DNA from: an uncultured Opitutia bacterium
GTDB taxonomy: Bacteria > Verrucomicrobiota > Verrucomicrobiia > Opitutales > Opitutaceae
Reading direction: 5' to 3'
Length of the DNA stretch: 50,441 nt
Assembly (NCBI GenBank): GCA_903902745.1
Contig: CAIUWA010000040.1
Location: 1-50,441 of the forward strand
Part shown: piece by piece, positions 1 to 8,227 of the stretch
How the letters are laid out: each line of letters starts with the position of its first letter
Numbering within the stretch: position 1 is the stretch's first letter
Made by a program: the position numbers and the translations under genes
Notes under the pieces: generated by a model
What the model was told of the DNA's origin: nothing
Databases searched by the model: none
Seen by the model: only the letters and a program-made list of their open reading frames with translations

Positions 1-60
1 AGACAGGGTAAACAGAGTTGAAGGCGGCCGATCTGAAACGGGACGGACTTGGATAAAAAG

Positions 61-89
61 GAAACCCTGCCGGGAAAGGGCAGGGTTTC
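61..89 (-). terminator. Rho-independent terminator downstream of the initiator tRNA
   Basis: An 11-bp perfect stem (GAAACCCTGCC paired with GGCAGGGTTTC) closes a 7-nt loop. On the minus strand it is followed by CTTTTATCC, a short U-rich run. It begins 7 bases after the tRNA 3' end in the direction of transcription, so it most likely ends the tRNA transcript. Confidence 0.75.
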
Positions 90-96
90 GGGAAAT

Positions 97-173
<77 letters not shown>

Positions 174-280
174 ACAATCGGGAGGGCCAACGTGCTGGGG
201 CAGGATTACCCTGTCAACGCCTTTCCCCGACGGGAATTTGCCCGGTGGAAAAACGAACTCAAGTGGGAGGTGTGGCCAAG

Positions 281-454
281 CTAGAAAGGCTGAATGAGCT
301 CGGAGTCGTTCAGCCCAAACGTGACGCTGTTGGTGGAAATCCGCCGGATGCGGAGATAGACCGGGATGCCCTGAACTCGGGCCGTGATCCTAGCCGCTAT
401 CATCACCTCAATCAAGGTGAAGGCTTTTATGGAGCTCTGAATGCGGCGTTTCAT
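281..454 (-). pseudogene. Truncated type IV prepilin-like relic
   Basis: A 57-codon frame begins ATG AAA CGC and encodes MKRRIQSSIKAFTLIEVMIA at its N-terminus. AFTLIEVMIA is the class III prepilin cleavage and N-methylation motif, with the conserved Glu five residues after the cleavage point. A normal pilin or pseudopilin would continue the hydrophobic helix. Here it breaks off after about ten residues and runs into a basic stretch (RITARVQG) and then STNSVTFGLNDSELIQPF before a stop. The tail resembles the beta-domain of prepilin-like proteins, so I infer an internal deletion. No ribosome-binding site is evident. The motif itself is seen directly; the pseudogene status is inferred from length and the interrupted helix. 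Confidence 0.55.
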
Positions 455-1353
455 ACTAGGCTAAATAGGGTCTAGACCCCAGTTGTGTCCGGAGCGGAAT
501 TGTGCGTCAAGGGTTAGTTATTGGCGGATTTCCAGGTCCGCAAATCGTCGTATTTGTTAAAATACCTAGCTGTTAGCAACTTTTGTGCGCGGATTTTTAA
601 ATAACGCTAAATATTGGCGAGAAAACAATAGGTATAAATACCCACTCTTCCAAATAAAAACATGAATTTAATGTGTATCGGTTGCATGAATATGGCATTA
701 AAAACTGTAGCATAGTGGGTTATGGAGCGCCTTGAAATAATATGACGGCTCGAAGTCTGCAGATCAGACAAAGAATGTTCCTGCGTGGCTGGGCTCGAAT
801 CCAGTGCCATTACAAAGCGTAGATTTGGAAACCTCCCATGATACTCGGTTTTCAGATGATAGAAGGTGTTTTAAGGTCGATTAATTTACATGTTTTTGAC
901 GACGGCAAGAACTGCTCTTTCAGGGCTCACAACCAGCACTGAGCAGTGTTACGCGAGCAACGACCGACATGGTTGGAATCCTCGTCGAGCTACGCTTGGC
1001 TGTCACTTTGGCAGGAGCAAAAATATCCTTGGTTCCGAAACGGGAGACGCTGCAACGCAGACGGTGTGAATGGCGGATAAAGCAATGGGACCAGGTGGTC
1101 GGTTATTCCTGCTGTGCTCGGCGGGTTGGCCCTTCTTTGAATCCAGCCGAAATGCAGTCCTGACGCCGGCAGCTGCAACGAGAGTCGGGTGAATTTCCTT
1201 ACTTCGCTCTTGCCAGCGGGTCTGGTGATCTCTGTCTTCTACCGCTCCGTTTCTTCCGAAGAGACGAATCAACCAGAAACTGCAACCAACCTGAATCCAC
1301 GATCGCAAGGCGGCCCATTGGCCGACCTGTGTGTCCAAGATACATAGATCCAT
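455..1353. other. Long non-coding stretch upstream of rpsB, partly AT-rich
   Basis: No gene is recognisable in these roughly 900 bases. From about 530 to 900 the base composition is clearly AT-richer than the rest of the window. A 67-codon minus-strand frame at 607-810 begins with ATG and has no recognisable family. The stretch from 960 to 1353 returns to ordinary composition and probably holds the promoter and leader of rpsB, but I see no convincing -35/-10 pair. With the prepilin relic on one side, the region looks like eroded or acquired DNA. Confidence 0.5.
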
Positions 1354-2247
1354 ATGAGTATTAGCGTTACCGTAAAAGACCTGCTCGATGCCGGCGTGCA
1401 TTTCGGGCATCAGACCAAGCGCTGGAATCCCCGTTCGAAGCCGTACATCTTCGACCACCGCCAAGGCATCACCATCATTGATCTCGGCAAGACGCATGCG
1501 GCGCTGGAAAAAGCCTGCGCGTTTGTCGAGGAAACCGTCGGCAACGGAGGCAACCTCCTTTTCGTCGGGACCAAGCGCCAGGCAAAGGAAATCATCCGCG
1601 AGGCCGCAACTTCCACGAACATGCCGTACTGCGTTGATCGCTGGCTGGGCGGTACCCTCACCAACTACGGCACCGTCAAACGCTCCATTGCCAAGTACAA
1701 GAAGTACCAGGCCATGGAAACCAGTGGTGAGATGGCCAAGCTTCCCTCGAAAGAAGAGGCAGCGATCAAGCGGGAGATGACCCGCATGCAGCGCAATTTT
1801 AACGGCATTGCCGACATGGGCGATCTTCCTTCGGCCATGTTCATCGTCGATATCAACCACGAGGAAATTGCCGTTGCCGAAGGCAATCGTTGCATCATCC
1901 CCACGATTGGACTGGCCGACACCAATTCCGATCCGAGTCTGCTGACGTATCCCATCCCCGGCAACGACGATGCCGTGAAATCAATTCGGATCATCGTCGA
2001 GGCCATTGTTGCCGCCGTCCAGAGTGGCTTGAGCCAGCGGGACTCCCGTCGGACCGCGCGTGCGCAGGCCGATTACAAGGCCGTGACAGCTGCGGCGGCT
2101 GCGGCTGCGGGCATCGATGAGGAAATTGATCTGTCGAAGGTCGAATTGCCCGCCGGTGTTGCCGCCGTGGTGGAAGGCGAGACCGAGGGCGTTGCGCCGA
2201 AGAAGAAATTGGTCCGGGTCAAAAAAGCGCCCGTGAAGGCCGAGTAA
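1354..2247 (+). CDS. rpsB: 30S ribosomal protein S2
   Basis: The 297-residue product matches ribosomal protein S2 over its length. The N-terminal signature SVTVKDLLDAGVHFGHQTKRWNP is followed by YIFDHRQGITIIDLGKT, the VGTKRQAKEII segment, the WLGGTLTN motif and the PSAMFIVDINHEEIAVAE segment. S2 sits at the head-body junction of the 30S subunit and is needed for S1 binding. The C-terminus carries an Ala-rich run (residues 240-250) and a Lys-rich tail (KKKLVRVKKAPVKAE), longer than in E. coli S2 (241 aa) and common in this phylum. The ATG start immediately precedes the conserved N-terminus. tsf follows after 27 bp, the standard rpsB-tsf order. Confidence 0.98.
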   Translation: MSISVTVKDLLDAGVHFGHQTKRWNPRSKPYIFDHRQGITIIDLGKTHAALEKACAFVEETVGNGGNLLFVGTKRQAKEIIREAATSTNMPYCVDRWLGGTLTNYGTVKRSIAKYKKYQAMETSGEMAKLPSKEEAAIKREMTRMQRNFNGIADMGDLPSAMFIVDINHEEIAVAEGNRCIIPTIGLADTNSDPSLLTYPIPGNDDAVKSIRIIVEAIVAAVQSGLSQRDSRRTARAQADYKAVTAAAAAAAGIDEEIDLSKVELPAGVAAVVEGETEGVAPKKKLVRVKKAPVKAE

Positions 2248-2274
2248 TCCTGTTTTGAACCCAACTCTCACCTG

Positions 2275-2901
2275 ATGAGCACTGCTGCTGCCACTCCCAA
2301 CGAAGGCAATCCGAACCCGATCTCCGCCCAAATGGTCAGCGCTCTGCGCGAAAAAACCGGCGCCGGATTGCTTGACTGCAAGAAGGCCCTCACCGAGTCC
2401 AAGGGCAATGCGGAGGAGGCCATTGTCATCCTGCGCAAAAAGCTCGGTAGCAAAATGGACAAGCTGTCGACCCGCGCCACGAAGGAGGGCCTGATCGAGA
2501 GCTACATCCATGTCGGCGGCAAGGTTGGCGTGCTGCTGGAGGTGAACTGCGAGACGGATTTCGTTGCGCGCAACGATGAGTTCAAATCGTTCTGCCGGGA
2601 TGTCTGCCTGCAGATCGCCGCGGCCAATCCGCTGTATGTCACCCGCGAGGAAGTGCCGGAAGCCGAGTTGGCCAAGGAACGCGAAATCGCTGCCGCGCAG
2701 GTGCAGGGTAAGCCACCCGCCGCGGTGCAAAAGATCGTCGAGGGCAAGCTCGACAAGCATTATTCCACCGTCTGCCTGCTGGATCAGCCCTTCGTCAAGC
2801 TGCCGGAGAAAACGGTGAAGGAGATGCTGTCCGAGAAGATTTCAAAAATCGGCGAAAACATCCAAATTCGCCGTTTCACACGCTACCAGCTGGGTACCTG
2901 A
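2275..2901 (+). CDS. tsf: Elongation factor Ts
   Basis: EF-Ts is the nucleotide exchange factor that recycles EF-Tu-GDP. The 208-residue product has the N-terminal UBA-like domain (ISAQMVSALREKTGAGLLDCKKALTESKGNAEEAI, residues 14-50), the LGSKMDKLSTRATKEGLIESYIH transition, and the core-domain motif VLLEVNCETDFVARNDEF that contacts EF-Tu. It is far shorter than the 283-residue E. coli protein and resembles the short Thermus type, with the second core subdomain reduced. A 20-residue Thr/Asn-rich extension precedes the UBA domain. It is co-transcribed with rpsB, and a strong terminator follows at 2927-2967. Confidence 0.97.
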   Translation: MSTAAATPNEGNPNPISAQMVSALREKTGAGLLDCKKALTESKGNAEEAIVILRKKLGSKMDKLSTRATKEGLIESYIHVGGKVGVLLEVNCETDFVARNDEFKSFCRDVCLQIAAANPLYVTREEVPEAELAKEREIAAAQVQGKPPAAVQKIVEGKLDKHYSTVCLLDQPFVKLPEKTVKEMLSEKISKIGENIQIRRFTRYQLGT

Positions 2902-2926
2902 GGGACGCTGGAGTCATTTGCATTTC

Positions 2927-2967
2927 AGGGCGCTTCGCACACCGCAGTGAAGCGCCCTTTGTTTTTT
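2927..2967 (+). terminator. Rho-independent terminator of the rpsB-tsf operon
   Basis: A 10-bp perfect stem (AGGGCGCTTC with GAAGCGCCCT) encloses a 12-nt loop and is followed by TTGTTTTTT. It starts 25 bp after the tsf stop codon. It ends only a few bases before the DUF983 start at 2972, so that gene may have its own start signal or depend on readthrough. Confidence 0.9.
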
Positions 2968-2971
2968 ATCC

Positions 2972-3379
2972 ATGAGAGTTACCCGCCTCCAGATCGTCGC
3001 CCGCGGGCTCGCCAACCGCTGTCCCAATTGTGGTGGACGTACGCTGTTCAAGGCGGGCACATTTTTTGAGGTGAACCAAGCCTGTCCGGCTTGTGGCCTG
3101 AAAATTGAGCGGGATGAGGGCTTTTTCCTCGGTTCGATGTCCCTCAACTATGGCGTGACGCTGGTCTGCTTTCTTACTCCGGTGATGCTGCTGGCCTACT
3201 ACAAGGTTATCGGCGTCACGGCGGCGGTCGTGCTGGCCGGCCTCGGTTCCATCGCGGTGCCCGCGCTTTTCTATCGTTCTTCCCGCAGCTGGTGGCTGAT
3301 GAACTACTACATTTTTTTCCCCCATCATCTCCCCGCCAACCAGGAGGCGGCCCGGCGGGGGGAGGACGGGAACATCTAG
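2972..3379 (+). CDS. DUF983 family zinc-ribbon membrane protein
   Basis: The 135-residue product starts with a zinc-ribbon: CPNCGGRTLF and CPACGLKIERDEG give two CxxC pairs (residues about 16-46). GFFLGSMSLNYG, characteristic of DUF983, leads into two hydrophobic segments (about residues 57-78 and 83-103). The C-terminus is short and charged. DUF983 proteins are small inner-membrane proteins of unknown function, sometimes near cytochrome oxidase assembly genes; no such neighbours are seen here. The first ATG is chosen because the family N-terminus lies just before the first CxxC. It lies only 4 bp past the tsf terminator. Confidence 0.85.
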   Translation: MRVTRLQIVARGLANRCPNCGGRTLFKAGTFFEVNQACPACGLKIERDEGFFLGSMSLNYGVTLVCFLTPVMLLAYYKVIGVTAAVVLAGLGSIAVPALFYRSSRSWWLMNYYIFFPHHLPANQEAARRGEDGNI

Positions 3380-3441
3380 CGGGCGCGGGAACTTTCGGCT
3401 TCCGTTTTGTTTCCGGGCGCCTACGTTCCGCCTTCCGCGCC

Positions 3442-3531
3442 GGAGGGGTGGCAGAGTGGTCTATCGTACCTGACTCGAAATCAGGCGTGCCCGAAAGGGT
3501 ACCGTGGGTTCGAATCCCACCCCCTCCGCCA
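3442..3531 (+). tRNA. tRNA-Ser (CGA)
   Basis: The 90-nt sequence has acceptor GGAGGGG/CCCCTCC, anticodon arm CCTGA-CTCGAAA-TCAGG with anticodon CGA, a long class II variable arm (GTGCCCGAAAGGGTACC) and T-arm GTGGGTTCGAATCCCAC. G73 and an encoded CCA end (3529-3531) follow. The long variable arm and G73 are serine identity elements. It reads UCG codons, which are abundant in this GC-rich genome. Confidence 0.96.
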
Positions 3532-3799
3532 TCCTTCGCTGAACCAAGACGGCCTGCGTCCGGTAGTTTTCCAAGAGCGGAGGGCGGGTCAACTGCAGCC
3601 CTCGAGGACTGCTCATCTCATCGACAATGGTCTGGGAGCGAAGTGCAAGGCATAGGCATGACCTTTGCAACGACCCGGCAGAGTGGCTTCAACCGCTGAA
3701 GAGCCGACTCTCCCTCGGCTGCGAATTCTGGGTCGTAGCCGACTTTCCCGAGCACGATACCAGCAGGTACAAAACGCCATCGAGGGCATTTTCAGTCTA
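3532..3799. other. Intergenic stretch after tRNA-Ser without a recognisable gene
   Basis: Short open frames cross this stretch in all plus-strand phases, but none shows a family motif. It leads directly into the receiver-domain relic, so it may hold the unrecognisable upstream part of that decayed gene. No clear terminator for the tRNA is seen. Confidence 0.4.
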
Positions 3800-4108
3800 C
3801 CCTGACGGTCATTACCTGCTGGCTAACCCGCCCTTAGCGAAGCTTTACGAGGCGTGGCGCTTTTTGCCCCTCGGATCACCGGGATCAGGCTGATTGTCAC
3901 TGATATCAACATGCCCAACCTCGATGGCGCAGCTTTCGCCATGATCGCAAGCCGGATCAATCCAACCGTGAAAATCCTGGCGGTCAGCGGCAAGGGCTAG
4001 GCGTCAAAGCCGCATCCGTACGCCAACGCCATTCTGTCGAAGCCCTTTAGGATCGAGGCAATGCTGGGGACGGTGCATGAGCTGCTTCAGACCGGCATCC
4101 TGCGCTAA
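3800..4108 (+). pseudogene. Decayed response-regulator receiver domain
   Basis: One frame reads ALFAPRITGIRLIVTDINMPNLDGAAF (from about 3857) and continues MIASRINPTVKILAVSGKG, a TAG stop, then ASKPHPYANAILSKPF, ending [17 protein letters not shown] and TAA. These are the phospho-acceptor Asp segment (TDxxMPxxDG), the beta4 Thr/Ser segment (ILAVSG) and the conserved Lys segment (LSKPF) of a CheY-like receiver. Just upstream another frame gives GHYLLAN and YEA, matching the usual GYxVLxAxxGxEAL region, so a frameshift lies near 3855. Receivers of this type commonly end hybrid histidine kinases; the kinase part is absent. The frameshift and the in-frame stop show that it is no longer functional. 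Its TAA overlaps the stop codon of the convergent ppk gene. Confidence 0.75.
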
Positions 4109-6288
4109 ACCGCCGGCCGGGCCCGCTGGGCGGCGGCGGCGGTGAAATAGTCATGGACGTTAAACGCCGGTTCATTGGCCATGCGCGGCCGGGGCAGGTA
4201 AGCGCCGTTGGCGTGCAGTACCCGGGCATTCACATTGTCCTGCAATTCCATTGGGAAGAGCTCATCCGTGATCCAGCGGCGCAGGGTCGGATCCTCAATG
4301 GGGAACAGCACCTCCACCCGGCGAAAGAAATTGCGGGCCATCCAGTCGGCGCTGCCGGCAAGAATCACCGGTTCCCCGCCGTGATTTTCAAAATAGAACA
4401 CCCGGGCATGCTCAAGGAAGCGGCCCACCAGGCTGCGCACTCGGATATTTTCACTCAACCCTTTGACCCCTGGGACGAGGCAGCAGATGCCGCGCACGAT
4501 CAGCTCGATCTGCACCCCGGCCTGGGATGCAGCGTAAAGGTTGTCCATCGTGGTCTTGTCCACCAGCGAGTTCATCTTGGCCACGATGCGGGCGGGGTGG
4601 CCGGCGGCGGCCTGCTCCGTTTCCCGGATGATGAGCTCCTGCAGGCGGCGATGCAGGTCGAAGGGGGCGACGAGCAAATGGGAAAAATGGGGCTCGCGGC
4701 TGAAGCCGGTGAGGGAATTGAACAGCAGCGCCATGTCAGCGGTGATCTCAGGCCGCGAGGTGAAGTAACTCAGGTCGGTGTAGAGCTTGGCGGTCCGCGG
4801 ATTGTAGTTGCCGGTGCCGAGGTGCGCGTAGTGCCGCATGCCCGGGCCCTCGCGCCGGACGACGAGGCACATTTTGCAGTGAGTCTTGTGGCCGACGAGT
4901 CCGTAGACGACATGGACGCCGGCTTCCTCCAGCTGGCGCGCCCACTGGATGTTGTTGGCCTCGTCAAAGCGCGCCTTCAACTCCACTAGCGCCGTCACCT
5001 GCTTGCCGTTGCGGGATGCCTCGATGAGCGCGCGCACGATGGGAGAGTCCCCGCTGGTGCGGTAGAGCGTCTGCTTGAGGGCGAACACCTGCGGGTCGCG
5101 CGCGGCGTGCTCCACGAATTCCACCACGGGAGTGAAGGAATCGTACGGATGATGCAGCAGCAGGTCCTGGGCGCGCAGGATCTCGAATACCCGGCTGGCC
5201 TCGCGCAAGGGCGAGGCATTGACCGGTGTGAACGGGGGATATTTCAGGTCGGGTCGGTCGATTTCTGCCAGGCTCATCAGGCGCAGGAGATTGAGCGGAC
5301 CCGTGAAGCGGAAAACATATTCGTGCGACAGGCTGAGGTTGTCGCAGAGCTCGCCAAAGATGACGTCATCCACGCCTTCCTCGATCTCCAGGCGCACGGC
5401 GGATCCCCGGCGCAGGTTGCGCAGTTCCTCCTCGATTTTCTTGAGCAGGTTTTCCACCTCTTCCTCGTCGATGTAGAGATCGCTGTTGCGCGTGACCCGA
5501 AAGGCGTGGGCCGAAGTCAGGCGATAGCCGGGGAAGACCGCGTCGGCGCAAAGCTTGATGATATCGGTGAGGAAGATGTAGCGCTGCTGGCCGGAGGCTG
5601 CGGGGTCGATGCGCACGAGGCGCGGCAGGACGCGCGGGACCGGCAGGATCGCCACGAGCTTTTCAACTTCCGGCGTCGCGGGATTGTCGAGGGAGACGAC
5701 GATGTTGAGCGTCTTGTTGCCCAGTTGGGGAAACGGATGGGATTGGTCGAGGGCGAGCGGGGTCAGCACCGGGAAAACCTGCTCCTGAAAATAGCTGCGC
5801 ACCCAGCTGAGTTCGGCCCCCGCCAGTTCCCGGGCGGTTTTAAAGACGATGCCTTCCAGGGCGAGGGCCGGCACCAGCTGCTCGTGCCAGCAGCGATACT
5901 GGTCCTCGATCAGCGAGGCGACCACGAGGTGGATGCGGCGCAGTTGCTCCCGCGCGCCCAATCCGTCGAGGCTTGATTCCGTCACGCCCGAATCGACCTG
6001 CTGGATGAGCCCGGCCACACGGATCTCGAAAAATTCGTCGAGGTTGGAGCTGACAATGGCGAGGAACTTCACGCGCTCGAGCAGCGGGTGATTCGAATCC
6101 TGGGCCTGCTCCAGCACCCGGCGGTTGAAGGCAAGCCAGCTCAGTTCGCGGTTGAAATAGGCGAACTTCGCCGGCGGGGTGGCGTCGGACCGTCCGTCGA
6201 GCGCGAGCACATCCTCCAACAGCGGGGCCCGGGCCACCGCGGGTGCAATCCGGGGGCGGGGGGGTGATTTGTGCGGGCGTTTGGCCAT
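4105..6288 (-). CDS. ppk1: Polyphosphate kinase 1
   Basis: PPK1 reversibly polymerises the gamma-phosphate of ATP into inorganic polyphosphate. The product (727 aa from ATG 6288) shows the N domain ([23 protein letters not shown]), [14 protein letters not shown], the head domain, and the two C-terminal phospholipase-D-like domains. The catalytic histidine motif is [14 protein letters not shown] followed by [20 protein letters not shown] second conserved His lies in [12 protein letters not shown]. Size is typical (about 690-740 aa). A TTG codon at 6339 would add 17 residues; ATG 6288 is preferred because it precedes the basic leader usual in homologues, though neither has a strong Shine-Dalgarno site. 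The gene stands alone, without an adjacent ppx. Confidence 0.97.
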   Translation of the reverse strand: MAKRPHKSPPRPRIAPAVARAPLLEDVLALDGRSDATPPAKFAYFNRELSWLAFNRRVLEQAQDSNHPLLERVKFLAIVSSNLDEFFEIRVAGLIQQVDSGVTESSLDGLGAREQLRRIHLVVASLIEDQYRCWHEQLVPALALEGIVFKTARELAGAELSWVRSYFQEQVFPVLTPLALDQSHPFPQLGNKTLNIVVSLDNPATPEVEKLVAILPVPRVLPRLVRIDPAASGQQRYIFLTDIIKLCADAVFPGYRLTSAHAFRVTRNSDLYIDEEEVENLLKKIEEELRNLRRGSAVRLEIEEGVDDVIFGELCDNLSLSHEYVFRFTGPLNLLRLMSLAEIDRPDLKYPPFTPVNASPLREASRVFEILRAQDLLLHHPYDSFTPVVEFVEHAARDPQVFALKQTLYRTSGDSPIVRALIEASRNGKQVTALVELKARFDEANNIQWARQLEEAGVHVVYGLVGHKTHCKMCLVVRREGPGMRHYAHLGTGNYNPRTAKLYTDLSYFTSRPEITADMALLFNSLTGFSREPHFSHLLVAPFDLHRRLQELIIRETEQAAAGHPARIVAKMNSLVDKTTMDNLYAASQAGVQIELIVRGICCLVPGVKGLSENIRVRSLVGRFLEHARVFYFENHGGEPVILAGSADWMARNFFRRVEVLFPIEDPTLRRWITDELFPMELQDNVNARVLHANGAYLPRPRMANEPAFNVHDYFTAAAAQRARPAV

Positions 6289-6524
6289 GGGAACCGGACG
6301 GCAAAATGAGTCGGGCAGAGTAGGCGGCGTGCAGGTCAAAACGAGATTTTAAATCTCCTGTCGCGCAAATGTAACACCAACCGTTGCAAGCAACGACTGT
6401 GCCGCCGCGCTTGGGTTCCGTCTGTTACCCTGGCTTGGGTGCGTCCCTGGTGGACGCCCGACTTCACGGCCACAAACCGGGCAGCCCCGAGGGACGCCCC
6501 GACATTCGGCAGCACGATACCCGC

Positions 6525-7889
6525 TCAGCCTACCCACACGGTCTTAACATTCACGAACGCGCGAAGGCCCCAGCAGCCGAGTTCACGGCCGTGGCCGCTT
6601 TGCTTCACCCCGCCGAAAGGGAGCGTGGGATCGGAACGGACAAATTCGTTCACGAACACGAGACCGCTGTCGATGCGGCCGGCCAGCTCGCGTCCCCGCC
6701 GCCGGTCCCGGGTGAAGAGGCCGGCACCCAAGCCGTAGATCGAGTCATTGGCTGCGGCCACGGCCGCCTCCTCGTCGCGCACGGGAATGATCGCCGCCAC
6801 CGGCCCGAAGAGCTCCTCGTCATAGGCGGGCATGCCCTTGCGTACATTCGTCAGTACGGTGGGCGGATAATAGAACCCCGGGCCGGGCGGTATTTTGCCG
6901 CCGAGCACCAGACGCGCCCCGCGGCGCACGCTGGCGGTCACCTGGGCGTGAAGCTCGTCGCGCAGGTCGTGGCGCGCGAGCGGCCCGACTTCGGTGGCTG
7001 GATCGGCCGGCGGGCCGACCCGGCGCGCGGCGAGGCGCGCGATGAATTTTTTCTCGAAGGCGCGCCGGACCGATTCCACCACGATGAATCGCTTGCCACA
7101 CACGCAGCTCTGGCCGCTGTTGAAAAGCCGGGCCTGGGCGCAGATCTCGGCCGCGTGATCCAGATCGGCGTCGGCGAGGACCAGATAGGGATCGCTGCCG
7201 CCGAGCTCGTAGATGCCCGGCTTCATGGCGGCGCCGGCCAGTGCGGCCACGCTTTTCCCCGCGGCGGTGCTTCCGGTGAGGGTCACCCCGGCCACCCGTG
7301 GGTCGGCGATGATGGCAGGAATTTCCTTGGAGGTGATGAGCAGGGTTTGGAGCGCGCCGGCGGGCAGGCCCGCCTCGGCAAAAACCTGCTCCAGGGCGAG
7401 GGCACAACCGGTGACATTGGAGGCGTGCTTGAGCACCATGGTGTTGCCGGCCATCAGGACGGGCGCAGCGGCGCGGATGACCTGCCAGAACGGGAAATTC
7501 CACGGCATGATGGCGAGCACGACGCCGAGCGGTTCGTAAGCCACGCGGGCGTGGGGCGAGGCGCCGGGGGGATGCTCATCCGCGAGCCAGTCACGGCCAT
7601 GGCGGGCATAGAAGTCGCAGGTCAGGGCGGATTTTTCGATCTCGGCGCGCCCTTGGGTTACGGGCTTGCCCATTTCGGCGGTGGCGAGGTCGGCCAGTTC
7701 GTCACGTTGCTCGCGCAGAGTGCGGGCGAGGGCGCGCAGGTGGCGGGCCCGGCTCGCCGGGGCCAGCTCGCGCCAGCCGAGGAAGGTGGAGTGGGCCCGC
7801 GCCAGGGAGGTTTCGACCTGCCGCGAGCTGAAGGTGGCATGGATGCTCAGGCGCTGGCCGGTGGCCGGGTTGATGGAAACAAGCGACAT
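6525..7889 (-). CDS. sad: Sad/YneI-type NAD(P)-dependent succinate-semialdehyde dehydrogenase
   Basis: The 454-residue protein is a member of the aldehyde dehydrogenase superfamily. It carries MPWNFPFWQV (catalytic Asn131), the TGSTAAG cofactor loop, ELGGSDPYLV (general base Glu228) and NSGQSCVCGKRF (nucleophile Cys262). Its N-terminus (SINPATGQRLS) and the ELGGSDP and LLGG...YYPPTVL segments resemble E. coli YneI/Sad closely, so oxidation of succinate semialdehyde to succinate is the likely reaction; the substrate remains an inference. The start at 7889 was chosen over 8078 because the extra 63 residues are unlike the family and would fill the upstream region. No gabT or other GABA gene is adjacent. 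Confidence 0.9.
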   Translation of the reverse strand: MSLVSINPATGQRLSIHATFSSRQVETSLARAHSTFLGWRELAPASRARHLRALARTLREQRDELADLATAEMGKPVTQGRAEIEKSALTCDFYARHGRDWLADEHPPGASPHARVAYEPLGVVLAIMPWNFPFWQVIRAAAPVLMAGNTMVLKHASNVTGCALALEQVFAEAGLPAGALQTLLITSKEIPAIIADPRVAGVTLTGSTAAGKSVAALAGAAMKPGIYELGGSDPYLVLADADLDHAAEICAQARLFNSGQSCVCGKRFIVVESVRRAFEKKFIARLAARRVGPPADPATEVGPLARHDLRDELHAQVTASVRRGARLVLGGKIPPGPGFYYPPTVLTNVRKGMPAYDEELFGPVAAIIPVRDEEAAVAAANDSIYGLGAGLFTRDRRRGRELAGRIDSGLVFVNEFVRSDPTLPFGGVKQSGHGRELGCWGLRAFVNVKTVWVG

Positions 7890-8227
7890 GGAAAAAGCCT
7901 GGGCGCATCCCGCGCGGGTGGCAAGCCGGGCGCCCGGATTTGCGGGTTCGAGGGACCGGCCACGACAAATCGTAACAGCCCCGTTACGGTGATCCGCTTT
8001 CCTCCCGGGCGGGTTACTCCAACTTTGTTTCCACCCCCGGAACCTGCATGCGATGCCCCAAGTCCAATTTTTTTTCACTTTGCGGCCGGCCAGTGGCGCT
8101 GACTACACAGACACCAGAACTACCACGCCCCTGCTGAAGGCGCAGGCGTGCCGGCTACTCCCGGCGCTGGTCGGCCGCATGTTTCTGGAGATCTAAGATT
8201 GCGACTGGAGGCACAATTCGTCCCGGC
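7890..8227. other. Intergenic region between htpG and the aldehyde dehydrogenase
   Basis: These 338 bases hold no recognisable gene. They must contain the promoter of the minus-strand dehydrogenase gene and the 3' end of the htpG transcript. GC-rich inverted segments occur, but I see no clear T-tract terminator after htpG. Confidence 0.5.

Noticed and set aside
780-810. T-arm-like sequence GGCTCGAATCC
   Set aside because: No acceptor, D-arm or anticodon arm can be placed around it, so it is not a tRNA.
607-810. 67-codon minus-strand frame as a real gene
   Set aside because: It has an ATG but no family, no clear ribosome-binding site, and lies in the AT-rich stretch where frames are not protected.
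1003-1860. Long minus-strand frame antisense to rpsB
   Set aside because: It overlaps the clear rpsB gene and shows no protein family; the opposite frame is kept open by GC-rich codon bias.
6384-8102. 572-codon plus-strand frame opposite the aldehyde dehydrogenase
   Set aside because: It is antisense to an intact enzyme gene and has Gly/Ala/Arg-rich sequence with no motif.
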